From Blattamonas nauphoetae (taxonomy: Eukaryota > Preaxostyla > Oxymonadida), in contig JARBJD010000068.1 of assembly GCA_033064195.1 (NCBI GenBank), positions 186,001 to 250,000 on the forward strand: a stretch of 64,000 bases of DNA, written 5' to 3'. The notes under the pieces are model-generated. The model did no database searches and had not been told where the DNA came from. It worked only from the letters and a program-made list of their open reading frames with translations. Each line of letters starts with the position of its first letter. Within the stretch, counting starts at the first letter, position 1. This document shows positions 21,901 to 29,147 of the stretch, in pieces. The translations under genes were made by a program, and so were the position numbers.

Positions 21901-23340
21901 CGACATCTCTTCCATCGTGTTCTCATCTGGAGCTGTGTCGAGAGCTGTGTTGTCAACGAAGAGGCAACTGAACCAAGTCACGATGGTTCCAACAGAGATT
22001 CGACTGAGTAAAACCGCGCCGCCTCGTTTAACAGAATTGTTGTGAAAGAGGAGGTTGGATTGATAGAAAGTTCCAGTGACACCATCCAAATCGATCGCAC
22101 CACTGCACTGGGGATAGTCCGTAGATTCATCTTCCTGAACAATGCGAGCATGCTCGAATCGCAGCTGTGAGAGAAGGGAACCAGAGGGAGAGATAATAAG
22201 ATGAACGGTGGGGACTGTGTAATTGCTTGTGGAGAACGAGAAATTCGACGATTTCAGCGAGAAAGCCGACGAATTGCCTACGACCATAGATCCTCCATAT
22301 CTCTCTCCATGACATTCATAAAACAGCGAAGATTCGACCGTGAAAGCATAAATTTCAGACCCGTTGAAAAAAATCGCACCGCCTGAGTGATAGGAGTCCT
22401 TTGACTTCGCTGAGCATCTGGTGAACTCGCAATTGGATACAGAAAGGCTTCCGACACTGTCGGCACAGATCGCACCTCCACGCTCTTCTGATGATGTGTC
22501 AGTCCACGAGGAAGACTGGAAAGATGCGTCGCCTGTGGTGTTCACCTGGTTTTGTGGTTCGAGGTTTGCCTGAGCCTCTGTTCCGGATGTGGTGAACTTG
22601 AATGTTGTGTTGACCACGAATAATGATGTTGAGGGACAGATTCCGCGGATGATGCCGTTGGAGAGAACTTCCGTTGAGGTGTGGAACGAGCTGTGTGAAA
22701 TGCTGGTGTTCGCGTGCGAGTTTACCTTTCGCACGTTGTTGGGTGTTCCAATGGAGATGTTTTGGAGATGGACTTGAGATATTGAGACGTTCTGAGACGA
22801 GAATTCTGCAAAGAATGGTTCAGAATCGACGAGGGACAGATCTGCGAAGAATGCATTGTGGAAGAATATATGCGAGTTTGGTCCATCTGTACGAACAAGG
22901 GTGCATATTGAAAAAGGGGTGGAAGGGGAGGTTGGGAAAGAGCATGCGTGAAGTGCAATTTGAGAGTGATGACAGAGAATTGGGCTGCGATGGGAAGAGA
23001 CAAGGAAAGAACAGTTGTGCATTGAACAATTCGTGTTCTCGAATAATTGAAGTGATTGGCAGGTGGATGGGCAGAAGGCAAGCAATGAAATCGACACGGT
23101 GGAGTTGGTCGATTTGATGAGGGCATCGCTGTGCATCATTCCCTCGTAAAGAGAGACTGGTATAGATGACGCTGATGAGATGACACATAATTGTGAGAAA
23201 AAGGTCACTGAATTGGTTTGATATGCATTATGTGGGATGATGAAAACTGTTTGGTTTTCGATCGAATTTGAGTGGTGAATAAAAACTTCCTCGAGAAAGG
23301 GGAGGCAAGAAAAACACTGGACAAAAATGGCGAATATCAT
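15976..23340 (-). CDS. Giant secreted-type beta-helix protein
   Basis: About 2,454 codons. The open frame extends upstream to 23475, but I choose the ATG at 23340 because it opens a signal peptide (MIFAIFVQCFSCLPFLEE). The longer version would place a charged 45-residue tail before it, and a CAAACAAAGGG motif lies about 57 nt upstream of 23340. The body is parallel beta-helix with Pmp-like turns (NNSVKRGGAV) and five cysteine-bearing caps, such as HKDGEDHRLCG followed by LPC.HL. A sixth cap near the 3' end is the cysteine-free form (EGGSDESGDGS). The tail (LDLSGSRFERCLLENTG, GGSGFMIM, HVDRRGMKITG) is homologous to the tail of the third giant gene. No transmembrane segment or kinase region follows, so the product is probably secreted or peripherally held at the surface. 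It contains a 247-codon tandem duplication. Confidence 0.8.
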   Translation of the reverse strand: MIFAIFVQCFSCLPFLEEVFIHHSNSIENQTVFIIPHNAYQTNSVTFFSQLCVISSASSIPVSLYEGMMHSDALIKSTNSTVSISLLAFCPSTCQSLQLFENTNCSMHNCSFLVSSHRSPILCHHSQIALHACSFPTSPSTPFSICTLVRTDGPNSHIFFHNAFFADLSLVDSEPFFAEFSSQNVSISQVHLQNISIGTPNNVRKVNSHANTSISHSSFHTSTEVLSNGIIRGICPSTSLFVVNTTFKFTTSGTEAQANLEPQNQVNTTGDASFQSSSWTDTSSEERGGAICADSVGSLSVSNCEFTRCSAKSKDSYHSGGAIFFNGSEIYAFTVESSLFYECHGERYGGSMVVGNSSAFSLKSSNFSFSTSNYTVPTVHLIISPSGSLLSQLRFEHARIVQEDESTDYPQCSGAIDLDGVTGTFYQSNLLFHNNSVKRGGAVLLSRISVGTIVTWFSCLFVDNTALDTAPDENTMEEMSFGNDIFVYFPDEEWNKTLAREDAFINTYSTSQNPKIVMRGSAGTLQSLISLFPNQTDLGTRLPSPQLSIDVISAADTPNCGIPLMEPCASLSFVVTSRVGIADAEISIEDGEYTELVSFEVKTGKVNVKGSNRESVVLKSPDIANWIQIAEDAEFSLTSLTINLCCHSQDTSSLVISNGTLLFSDIAFTCELYKSARNGVIFNILDGATTILNSRFETTKYRRFGAFAKINSQASLIFENTNMSKFDLDRDFLIVEGNITVKDCSFTKIAPAYSDDQFMCASALNGQIVVATSIFDALGSSKDGGAMGVVLSSDTSLSVTDTSFRDCWSYGYGGGLDIKITESGKLKLDNVTFYECRANVNGGGFKLDFSEMDSVSEIELIDLDFFYMRDNYFFLVDYNLQTRVNAAPFITFKPTITPNYLVSENERRIFTGAEPYGIHGSLLFFWYPHTSSSGAVHVHKDGEDHRLCGLIELPCSHLSSSFRKGYSTSTVIDSDLVFNENINDITSSHSITSTLEYTITVDNYAIFSVSSGTLSIQSCSFVSTDYQRTSSFLTLSGSGSATLTSCSFSMFRSTSAGSVVSGTLSSSCSLILDGCTFTSCVSNKKGGVIAVSLEGSGKIEMKNTNAFSSCWSETGEGNWMSITSVDLESFMSTGALTSIRPNSTNSALFGIEEKRRYFGVDTYRIEGSLLFFWYPHTSSSGAVHVHKDGEDHKLCGRIELPCSHLSSSFSKYYSTSTVIDSDLEFNEVISDIDSPQALSSTPEYTITVEKYAIFSVSSGTLSILTCSFVSTGIQRTSSFVTISGSGYATLTSCSFSSFHSTSAGSVVSGTFSSSYSLVVDRCTFTSCSTTENGGALNIRMSDDSSLSVSRSSFENCRADGFGGALFIDLMDLYSSYSHLSFSDVSFGSSSSNSAGEYGQNVFFAFNSYDIDYFRSAIRPLIPSYPSDGDVFSYTEWRLVEYGTRYSSYISYHGSVLALLHPIDSTVYVSDDNGNDHHDCGARFLPCKNLDFAFDSADRAQTNQPIILLQSDLTLDSYSAITSCDVVVTSENQHTLFCGSSAQINVYLQATLTFREITLQINSVLNSILFNNDNGSIFIEPSATISHDGTSFTPTHLSYPLMSVQRGSLSLQGTASSPHVLSFFTNYASSTCCLIHANPAASSDVSLFLSYCHFTDCRMMDGAVIMFSGRSGGEVRLTNCYFSRNEGYNTNDIVAEASWASLINSSSIVSCFSDSNLDHLVVGYVSDNDLLPFSVLGVNTVTNDDAVCQMPSIACSSVQAALSHCVQMERDGSPALRLIEMETDVSEASTLVIDSRRIRLISQSDRTLERTGSNSLLTVSTGYAGLRDFCLLDSMPSSSFPVLVLSSTGTLFIHHITFNFPASPVNHNLIHSEQGLVDFTLINVPNANLGSKSLIESNGGDVVGDEASFSLIDSSSTGHTIDTRIVSSGTTTLTYSHFQDCHSGEGGGAMKVTIVSGSLSIEKSSFERCSSGEDGGAVWIDASSTLDSFSIGLISVTFGRNSNENKCGESKHGPDVFVVGGRLEEIVEVQRWSGTFEVAPKWTLVGSDSTSGRVLDLTDLLQGSIWRTSEGGSDESGDGSLSSPFGTISRGLEEVMESSVSAGFLEVVGKVRIGKRVEMLEKGEEKTITLFGDGEESICVCGVEKDSEEEKELKRRETRIIVIRFHTLSLKDLSIWLTSGKGAVFEVVAKGKLLFESCRVEGEKNNQQEIKMSLVVAGKGGQITTTALSSTDLQLSGKGSLFVLLGASHVDMKGMSMDRVETEQGCVVGGEVRGELLITQSSFVRCGGRRFGSVVRLRGVGSRIVIRECVFSDCWTRVRMDEVGMGWNGEGVGVGEMEGGRGKGGGSVLVEIEGAWKGKRGIVDLSGSRFERCLLENTGSLESGKRCVGGSGFMIMGRKQGKTEGDLSNVVVSDCLCKNMDEGERGGVVGWTRSPMHVDRRGMKITGCAVESVEL
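19380..20861 (-). repeat. 741-bp in-frame tandem duplication
   Basis: The segment holding the cap HKDGEDH.LCG..ELPCSHL and its following beta-helix (FSVSSGTLSI, SFSSFHSTSAGSVVSG) occurs twice at a 741-bp offset (for example AAGCTCAAT at 19741 and 20482). That is exactly 247 codons, so the frame is kept. Outer limits are approximate. Confidence 0.75.
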
Positions 23341-23396
23341 GAACCCTTTTGGCTGACGAGTAGAATCAGGGAAAGGCTGGAATGAAAAAGAGCTCA

Positions 23397-23407
23397 CCCT
23401 TTGTTTG
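23397..23407 (-). promoter_or_regulatory. Candidate upstream motif CAAACAAAGGG
   Basis: CAAACAAAGGGT on the minus strand lies about 57 nt before the chosen start at 23340. The same string lies about 55 nt before the start at 37282, and CCAAACAAAGGATG lies about 95 nt before the start at 48216. It is absent from the first giant gene's upstream region. Function inferred from recurrence only. Confidence 0.3.
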
Positions 23408-23475
23408 ATATAAGTGATGTGGGACCGAGAGTCTGATGTAGAATAACGACCCTTTGGCAAAAGCTTGAGTACCAC

Positions 23476-23984
23476 AAACTGAGTCCGTTCTTCTGGAGGA
23501 AAATTACTTCGTATTTCCGATTTTTAATTTGATCGTGCCCATTGTTTCCGATCAATCTTAGAGTGTGTCAGGCAATGGCTCATTTTATCGTGTTCCACGC
23601 CCAGGTCCCGAAGAGGATATCCGTTGATATTGGTCCTTCCCAGAACCAATATGTATTGTGTTGGATTAATTCTCTACAACCAGGGCAAGATATTTTCTAA
23701 CTTCTCGACCGCTTTTCCTTTTCTTATTCATTGATTCACAAACTTCATGCTCATCTTCTATCTCTTCCCTCTCCCAGGTCCACACTGTGTTCAACAAATC
23801 ACCACCCTGAATTCAATCTCGCTTCTCTAAACTTACAAACAGTTCAACACTTTTTCACTGTTCATTCCGTCCATTCGCCCATCACTATCTTTCAGTGTTT
23901 CCTCTGATTCTTATCTCTACATCATTGATTTCTCAGACGTTGTCATCCTTATTTGCAGAAATAAATGAAACAGAAAACCAATGT
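23476..23984. other. Intergenic upstream of the second giant gene
   Basis: About 510 bp of AT-rich sequence with no protein-like frame; it adjoins dispersed repeat arm B. Nothing further recognised. Confidence 0.5.
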
Positions 23985-24910
23985 CAGACCTTCCGGTCTC
24001 CAGATCATTTTTGTGCCAAACACTAATATTAGTCCAAAGAAATCAATTTCTGTCTAATTCAAGTTCAGCTTTTCTATAGACAGATGAAAGGTCAAATACT
24101 GGATTTGGAGTGTGATCACGCTCGAAACTGCGGCATTTTGTTATGGACACGTTTTCACACTTTTTTGTGATAAAACCGGTCCAAAGATTGACAAAGACTG
24201 TTAACGACCGTAAACAGCAAATTCTGTGTGAAAAAACAGAGATAAATGCATCCATTGGAGAAAAAGATGGAAAAAAGCGAACTGGACATGATCTTTCAAC
24301 TTCATCTATGATGTCGTTAAAATGGCAGTAAGAATCTGAGGGATTTGGTATGTGATGACGTGGATTATGAAAAGTGTCTTTTATGAAGGGTACAGCAGAT
24401 AGAGGATGATCGAAAAGTAAATGTCAATTTGTCCAGTGTTTGACACGAAATGGCTATAACAAGAGAAGGAGACGAGCTAAAACAAGCTATAACATCCGAT
24501 TGTGTGATTATTCAGATTGTTTGTGGTTGATTTTGGCTGATCTGTTAAACCTCGAAACAGGACTGAATATCAACACAGGAGATCAAAAAATCTCCACCAA
24601 TCATGTGGACTCCGTCCAATTCATTGTATGAGATCGGGACTGTCATGTATGTGACACATAAAGGAAGAATGATGGAAACATTTCGAGAAAAGACTTTTGG
24701 GCAACTTTTGGCAGACTTTTGTGCGATAACCAGCTCATCATTTCGCACCAAATTTAGTGAGCGACCACTTCTTGTAAATCAAAAATACTACTTTTCTTCT
24801 TTTTTCCTAAAAACATCTATAAGTTGAGATCACCAATTGTATGATCCGAAAATAGAGATGTCGATGACTGGATCTGACCGGTTTGATCCAATCTCCAAAA
24901 CCCCTGACCA
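23985..24910 (-). repeat. Dispersed repeat, arm B (inverted relative to arm A)
   Basis: Matches 1398-2253 in reverse orientation over about 0.9 kb. Shared strings include GGTCAGGGG..TTGGAGATTGG at one end and the IKPVQRLTKTVN frame (24143-24290) toward the other. The two arms bracket the 21.7 kb that holds the first two giant genes. They could be independent insertions or a pair able to recombine and invert the segment. Confidence 0.65.
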
Positions 24911-25090
24911 ATGTGAAGTCGTGTTGGTTAATATAGTGAAGCTCAAGGGCAGAACCATAACATTGATAATAAAGAGTAAAAAGTAATTCACACAATTGTT
25001 CAAACACGTTCGGGGACGTGAGATCGGTGCGTTGTGTGCTTGCAGTCGAAAATCTCTGGTTCATGGACAACTACCCTCAGAAAGAAAGAT

Positions 25091-25651
25091 TCAGAAACCA
25101 ATTGCATGGAGCATAGTCATGATGGCTGACTCTGGTACCGAAACTTGAAAATTGTGTCTGGACAGGAAAATTCTTTCGGACTTGTTCAGATCCGCGAGCG
25201 GGACGCCAAAATGCCTTGCCCATTCCTTGTTTGTATAAGGAGAATCTCGGAGCATTTTTGTAGTGATTATGACAGAGCACAGCAGGAGTGTGCCCAAATT
25301 GTTTCGTATGATGAGGTCAGTTGATGGAGAATCCGAGTTTAGCTGGGCAGTAATCAACATCTCGACGAGGCATGTGGTGTATAGAAGTTCCGCTTCAGTT
25401 AGTTGTGCAATGGTCGCACAGTTGACCAGAAACGAAAAAATTGATTCCGCTGATGTCTTCCGCGAATCTGGCTGCGAAACTTCAGGGTTTTGTTTGGAAC
25501 TCTGAGATTCAAATAAAGTGTTGAGTTCCGAGGCGAGAAGTCGAGCAATCCTGGACAGGAAGAGCTCTGCGCGAGATTGTTGCTGAGTCTTTTGTGGTGG
25601 TTGAGGGTTGATTTCGATGAAATGAGTGTTGTTTTCAGATTGAGTAGCCAT
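25091..25651 (-). CDS. Pho80-like (PCL-type) cyclin
   Basis: 186 residues from the ATG at 25651. The frame stays open to 26008, but that extension overlaps the divergent neighbour and reads as non-protein sequence. After a Gln-rich start, the protein matches the single cyclin box of the Pho80/PCL group. Helix 1-2 is IFSFLVNCATIAQLTEAELL, helix 3 includes TLLLCSVIITTKMLRDSP, and then come YTNKEWARHFGVPL and LNKSERIFLSRHNFQVSV. Such cyclins bind Pho85/CDK5-type kinases and link nutrient or cell-cycle signals to phosphorylation. Only one cyclin fold is present, as usual for the family. The neighbour at 25904 is divergently transcribed across 252 bp. Confidence 0.8.
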   Translation of the reverse strand: MATQSENNTHFIEINPQPPQKTQQQSRAELFLSRIARLLASELNTLFESQSSKQNPEVSQPDSRKTSAESIFSFLVNCATIAQLTEAELLYTTCLVEMLITAQLNSDSPSTDLIIRNNLGTLLLCSVIITTKMLRDSPYTNKEWARHFGVPLADLNKSERIFLSRHNFQVSVPESAIMTMLHAIGF

Positions 25652-25903
25652 AAGATGTGGTAATATACCGATATGGTGAGGGGAGTTGTCTCTGTGGGGA
25701 AAGAAGAATATATGAGATGACGGATCGCACCCATTCTTTGAATTGAAATCAGTTGACGAGAGCTGAGGTTGATCTCGAAATCTCTCACTCAGACTTTGTC
25801 TCGATCCATGTGAGACGGAAAATCCTGTCCGCTTTCTCTGATTGTTCGTTGTGAATTGTGTTGTGTCTCCATAGGGGAATGGGTCGATCGTCTTCATAAT
25901 CGA

Positions 25904-26998
25904 ATGTCCATCTCTCCCCGGATGTTTCGAGGACAATCTCAAGTTCAAAATCCTCGCAAATATGTAGATCATCCGACAGTCGATCCAGAACGTGAACCTT
26001 TCCTTCATTTCACTCTCAACACAAAATTGTCATTCCAGGACGAAATGACAATTTTCAATTCGCTTGTTGCCCTCGTCAAAACTGAATATCCTTTTGACAA
26101 AGCACTTCAAGACAGAGCTGTCTCATTTTTGAAAAGCCTCCCACCGAAATGGAGGAACGAACTGAGAGATCGACTCGCCACTACCCTCATAGACTCTTCA
26201 CACGGACCATTTTCCGACTTTATTGAGAGCGTTTCCACTCTGATATTATCTCATCACTCGAATGTGGTTAAAGCAACGTTGTTATTTCTCATGGAAACCA
26301 CAGACTATTCGTATCTGGGACTGCGATATCGTCTCGTGGAGTCAGATGTCGTAACCAAGCTGGTAGCGACTGTTCGACCTCACACACTGCCCATCTCAGG
26401 AAACGAAGAGATATTCAAAGATCTACTTCGATTCATCAGCCGTTATCCCCTCCTGACCTATCCAAGCAATCTCAAGGACCTTGGCTTCACTACTCCAACT
26501 GCAACGTACAGTCTTCGTGAAATGATCTTTCAAAAGGTCGTGCTCCCATCGTCTAAATTTGTGACATTTCTGATCTCAAATCGGTATATCCTCAATGGAG
26601 AGTTACTCTTCTCCTTCACGTATCTGTTGGGTCAGCTCCTTCGAATATGCCAATTTCATCGTCCAACATTGGAATTTGTTCTAGCGTCACCGATTGCGTT
26701 GGCATTGCACAGTTGTCTCTCGTACGCCAATAACGATGTTGGTGTCTGGAACATTCTGGTTCTCATCAACAGTTCGCTAGAAAGTTGGAAGGATGAAGGC
26801 CCAGAAGTGACTCGAAATGTGAAACGGATCTTGCAATCACTGTTCTCAGAAGGCTTCGAAGACACACTCGAACAGATGATGAAACTCGACAAGAGTGTAT
26901 CACTTGGTACCTGCATAGTTCTATTTTGTCACTCCATCACAAAAATGCTGGGATCGAATGTGATGAAGCCGAAGCCAGTTTCATCTGAACAAGAATAA
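25904..26998 (+). CDS. Helical-repeat (ARM/HEAT-like) protein, oxymonad-type family
   Basis: 364 residues from the ATG at 25904 (MSISPRMF); an in-frame ATG lies at 25856. The opening EPFLHFTLNTKLSFQDE, then IFNSLVALVKTEYPF and AVSFLKSLPP, has the layout of a large protist family I associate with oxymonads, in which alpha-helical repeats follow a short conserved head. Later segments (HHSNVVKATLLFLMETTDY, LLTYPSNLKDLGFTT, RILQSLFSEGFEDTLEQMM) are amphipathic helices. No catalytic motif, signal peptide or membrane helix. No intron needed. The FSEGFED ending matches FEEGMED and LEEGLQD in two relatives downstream, so they share a C-terminal repeat. Function unknown; probably protein binding. Confidence 0.7.
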   Translation: MSISPRMFRGQSQVQNPRKYVDHPTVDPEREPFLHFTLNTKLSFQDEMTIFNSLVALVKTEYPFDKALQDRAVSFLKSLPPKWRNELRDRLATTLIDSSHGPFSDFIESVSTLILSHHSNVVKATLLFLMETTDYSYLGLRYRLVESDVVTKLVATVRPHTLPISGNEEIFKDLLRFISRYPLLTYPSNLKDLGFTTPTATYSLREMIFQKVVLPSSKFVTFLISNRYILNGELLFSFTYLLGQLLRICQFHRPTLEFVLASPIALALHSCLSYANNDVGVWNILVLINSSLESWKDEGPEVTRNVKRILQSLFSEGFEDTLEQMMKLDKSVSLGTCIVLFCHSITKMLGSNVMKPKPVSSEQE

Positions 26999-27179
26999 TA
27001 GTTTTCTTTGTCATTTCACTCTTCTACCATTTCGACGAACTCACCAATCAACATTGATTTTGCTCAGATTGTTGAATGAGACAAACAGAACAACAACGAA
27101 CGCCTCCAATAGACCAGAAATCAATTTCTCTTCTGGCTCCGTTGTTCTCAATGTGACTGCCTTTCAATATCTCATGGTC

Positions 27180-27522
27180 CTCTGAATATTCTCCAAACTA
27201 TTTCACCAATCCCAGAACGATACATTGTGACCAGCATACCTTCCCCAATGTCGACTTTTGAACGATCTCAGAAACACTTCTCGTTTTTCTCATCAAAAAG
27301 GGATAACCTCCACAATACAGCCAGTCCATAGCCAGCTTTCACAAGAGCCGGTGAATGGGTCGTCAAAAGGAGATCTATACAATCCAATAAAGTGCTGAAG
27401 CGATCAGACTCGGGCTTGAACGAGCATTCCTGGAGGTATGCATAGCATTGGACTGGTGGAGGTTGGAGTGCTCTCAAATATTGAACAGCTTTTATTTCTT
27501 GATCATCATCAAAGACGAATCC
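27180..27522 (-). pseudogene. Decayed helical-repeat gene fragment
   Basis: An open minus-strand frame from 27522 to 27268 reads DDDQEIKAVQYLRALQ, then LLDCIDLLLTTHSPALVKA and GYGLAVLWRL, resembling one or two helical repeats of the neighbouring family. After the stop at 27268, recognisable text continues (VDIGEGMLVTMYRSGIG) but with further stops. No start codon context, signal or conserved head is present. I read it as a remnant; an exon of an unrecognised spliced gene is the alternative. Confidence 0.35.
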
Positions 27523-27686
27523 TTACTTCACCATCATGACGTGCGAGATCAAAGCTGGTCTTGAACTCACGTACAAAGTATGTTGGAGTGGACTCCACTT
27601 CATGAATGCCGAATAAACTGATGATGAAGTGGAATCACCTTTGGAAGAATCGGAAAGATCTTTTGATTTTTTTTTCGAACTGACAG

Positions 27687-27703
27687 TTGATCGGACCCCC
27701 ATT
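27687..27703 (+). promoter_or_regulatory. Candidate promoter motif TTGATCGGACCC
   Basis: TTGATCGGACCCCCATT lies 45-60 nt upstream of the flavodoxin-ferredoxin start. It shares the TTGATC..ACCC core and following ATT with the motifs in front of the giant genes at 15322 and 48216. Inference from position and recurrence. Confidence 0.35.
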
Positions 27704-27747
27704 CAAATACTTCTCACCCGAACTCACCAGCACGCCTCCCCATTCAC

Positions 27748-28728
27748 ATGAAAATTGTCATACTCTATTTCTCAAATACTGGTTCCACCAAATCAATGGC
27801 CACAACCTTTCAGAAGCACCTCGAAAGCGCCAACCACACTGTTACTCTTCACGATGGCTTTGCCATTCTCAAACAATACATGGCTGCAGGCGAAAAAGAA
27901 GTGACCCCACTTCTGTCAAAATATCATGATAGCCTCCGTGATGCCGATGTAGTCGGAATAGGGTCGTATGTCTCGTATGGAACGATCGCGGATGGAGCAG
28001 CCAAACTTCTCACGGAGCAGGCCACACCGACGGCACTCTTTGCATCCATGAAATTCTACTTCTCATTTTCGAGCTTTGGTAGTTTTCCATTAAACACCAC
28101 TTCGTTCTTGGCGACATACCTCCATCAACGAAATGCGGATGCGAAATATCTTGGATCTATTGCACAACACGACCCGGAAAATTATCTTCCACTTCTCCCA
28201 CCTCGTGGATCTATTGACGGTGTTAGAGACTCCGCATTGAAGAAGGTCGACGACTTTGGGAAGGATCTCGTCTCTCGGCTCAACGGTGGAGCACTGCCAC
28301 CCATGCACAAAATGTTGGAAAAAACTCCTCGTCCAGCGAATATGAAACCTGGCACATCATCTGGCACAATCAAGATCGATTCGGAGAAATGCATCAAGTG
28401 TTACAAGTGTGTGACCGTCTGCCCATACAACGCCCTCGCAAAACCAGAAGAAGGAGCAGCTGTGAAGATTCCAGTTTGGGACGCTGATATGTGTTATGGA
28501 TGCGGCCGGTGCTTCAATTATTGCCCAGTTCGAGCGATCGAGTTCCCGAAGGTTAAAACAGAAGAGAAGGAGCAATATTATTGGGGAAGACAAGATAAGA
28601 ACCTCAAAATCAACAAACCTCCAAGTCGGGTGGCTGTTATTAGCCGAGTGTTGCCGATCAAGAAAGTTGTCATTCCTCTCGCTCTTGTCGCGTGTGTCGG
28701 ACTCTTCTTCGTCACCCGAAAGAAATGA
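27748..28728 (+). CDS. Tail-anchored flavodoxin / 2[4Fe-4S] ferredoxin fusion (EFR1-like)
   Basis: 326 residues, no intron. Residues 1-175 are flavodoxin-like: beta-strand IVILYFS is followed by the FMN-phosphate loop FSNTGST (7-13), then VVGIGSYVSYG and a strand-loop MKFYFSFSSFGS. A linker leads to a bacterial-type ferredoxin with two [4Fe-4S] motifs, Cys215/218/221/225 (CIKCYKCVTVCP) and Cys249/252/255/259 (CYGCGRCFNYCP). Together these transfer low-potential electrons and resemble the EFR1-type proteins of anaerobic bacteria. The last 20 residues are a hydrophobic helix ending in basic residues (VVIPLALVACVGLFFVTRKK), the form of a tail anchor, which would hold the redox domains on the cytosolic face of an organelle or ER membrane. 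Bacterial origin by transfer and later addition of the anchor are inferences. Confidence 0.9.
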   Translation: MKIVILYFSNTGSTKSMATTFQKHLESANHTVTLHDGFAILKQYMAAGEKEVTPLLSKYHDSLRDADVVGIGSYVSYGTIADGAAKLLTEQATPTALFASMKFYFSFSSFGSFPLNTTSFLATYLHQRNADAKYLGSIAQHDPENYLPLLPPRGSIDGVRDSALKKVDDFGKDLVSRLNGGALPPMHKMLEKTPRPANMKPGTSSGTIKIDSEKCIKCYKCVTVCPYNALAKPEEGAAVKIPVWDADMCYGCGRCFNYCPVRAIEFPKVKTEEKEQYYWGRQDKNLKINKPPSRVAVISRVLPIKKVVIPLALVACVGLFFVTRKK

Positions 28729-29147
28729 AGCCATATTTTCAAACTATTCTGTTTTTACATTCACCTCAAGTCTTTTCTTCCATTCTTTCTCACTGGATAT
28801 TGCGATCCACGAACCATTCAAAAAGTCCATTTGCTCATGATTAGGACATTTCAACCACAAATTTAGGGAGAAAATAGAGAATTGAATCATAATAGGTGTG
28901 AATGGGATGCACTATGGTCTGCTAGTAATCACAGGACTTCGATAGAGAATAGTCGAAAACAATGCTACAATTCCTCCCTTGTACGGCTCTTCCTGACAAT
29001 TTCTGGTATGATTCCAGAAATAAATCCCTGATTGAAGTCGACAGGAATCGAAACAGACAATTTCGATGAAGTGATTTTGTATAAGCTCGAGCGTAATGAA
29101 GATGAACAGAAAAGAAAACAACGAAAACGAGTATGAGTGAGTTCATG
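28729..29147. other. Intergenic
   Basis: About 420 bp between the 3' ends of the flavodoxin gene and the third giant gene (convergent). No gene or repeat recognised. Confidence 0.6.

Larger units (their letters stand above)
26999..27747. other. Intergenic containing the pseudogene scrap
   Basis: Apart from the decayed minus-strand fragment and the motif at 27687, no gene or repeat is seen in these 750 bp. Confidence 0.5.

Noticed and set aside
1398-24910. A giant transposon or virus-like element with arms A and B as its terminal repeats
   Set aside because: The interior holds only two host-type beta-helix genes. No integrase, polymerase or capsid-type gene is seen, the arms have no clear terminal bases or target duplications, and they read as a dispersed repeat.
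25652-26008. N-terminal extension of the cyclin frame
   Set aside because: It overlaps the start of the divergent gene and its residues (for example IFFFPHRDNSPHHIG) do not resemble cyclin; the ATG at 25651 gives a normal short PCL-type protein.
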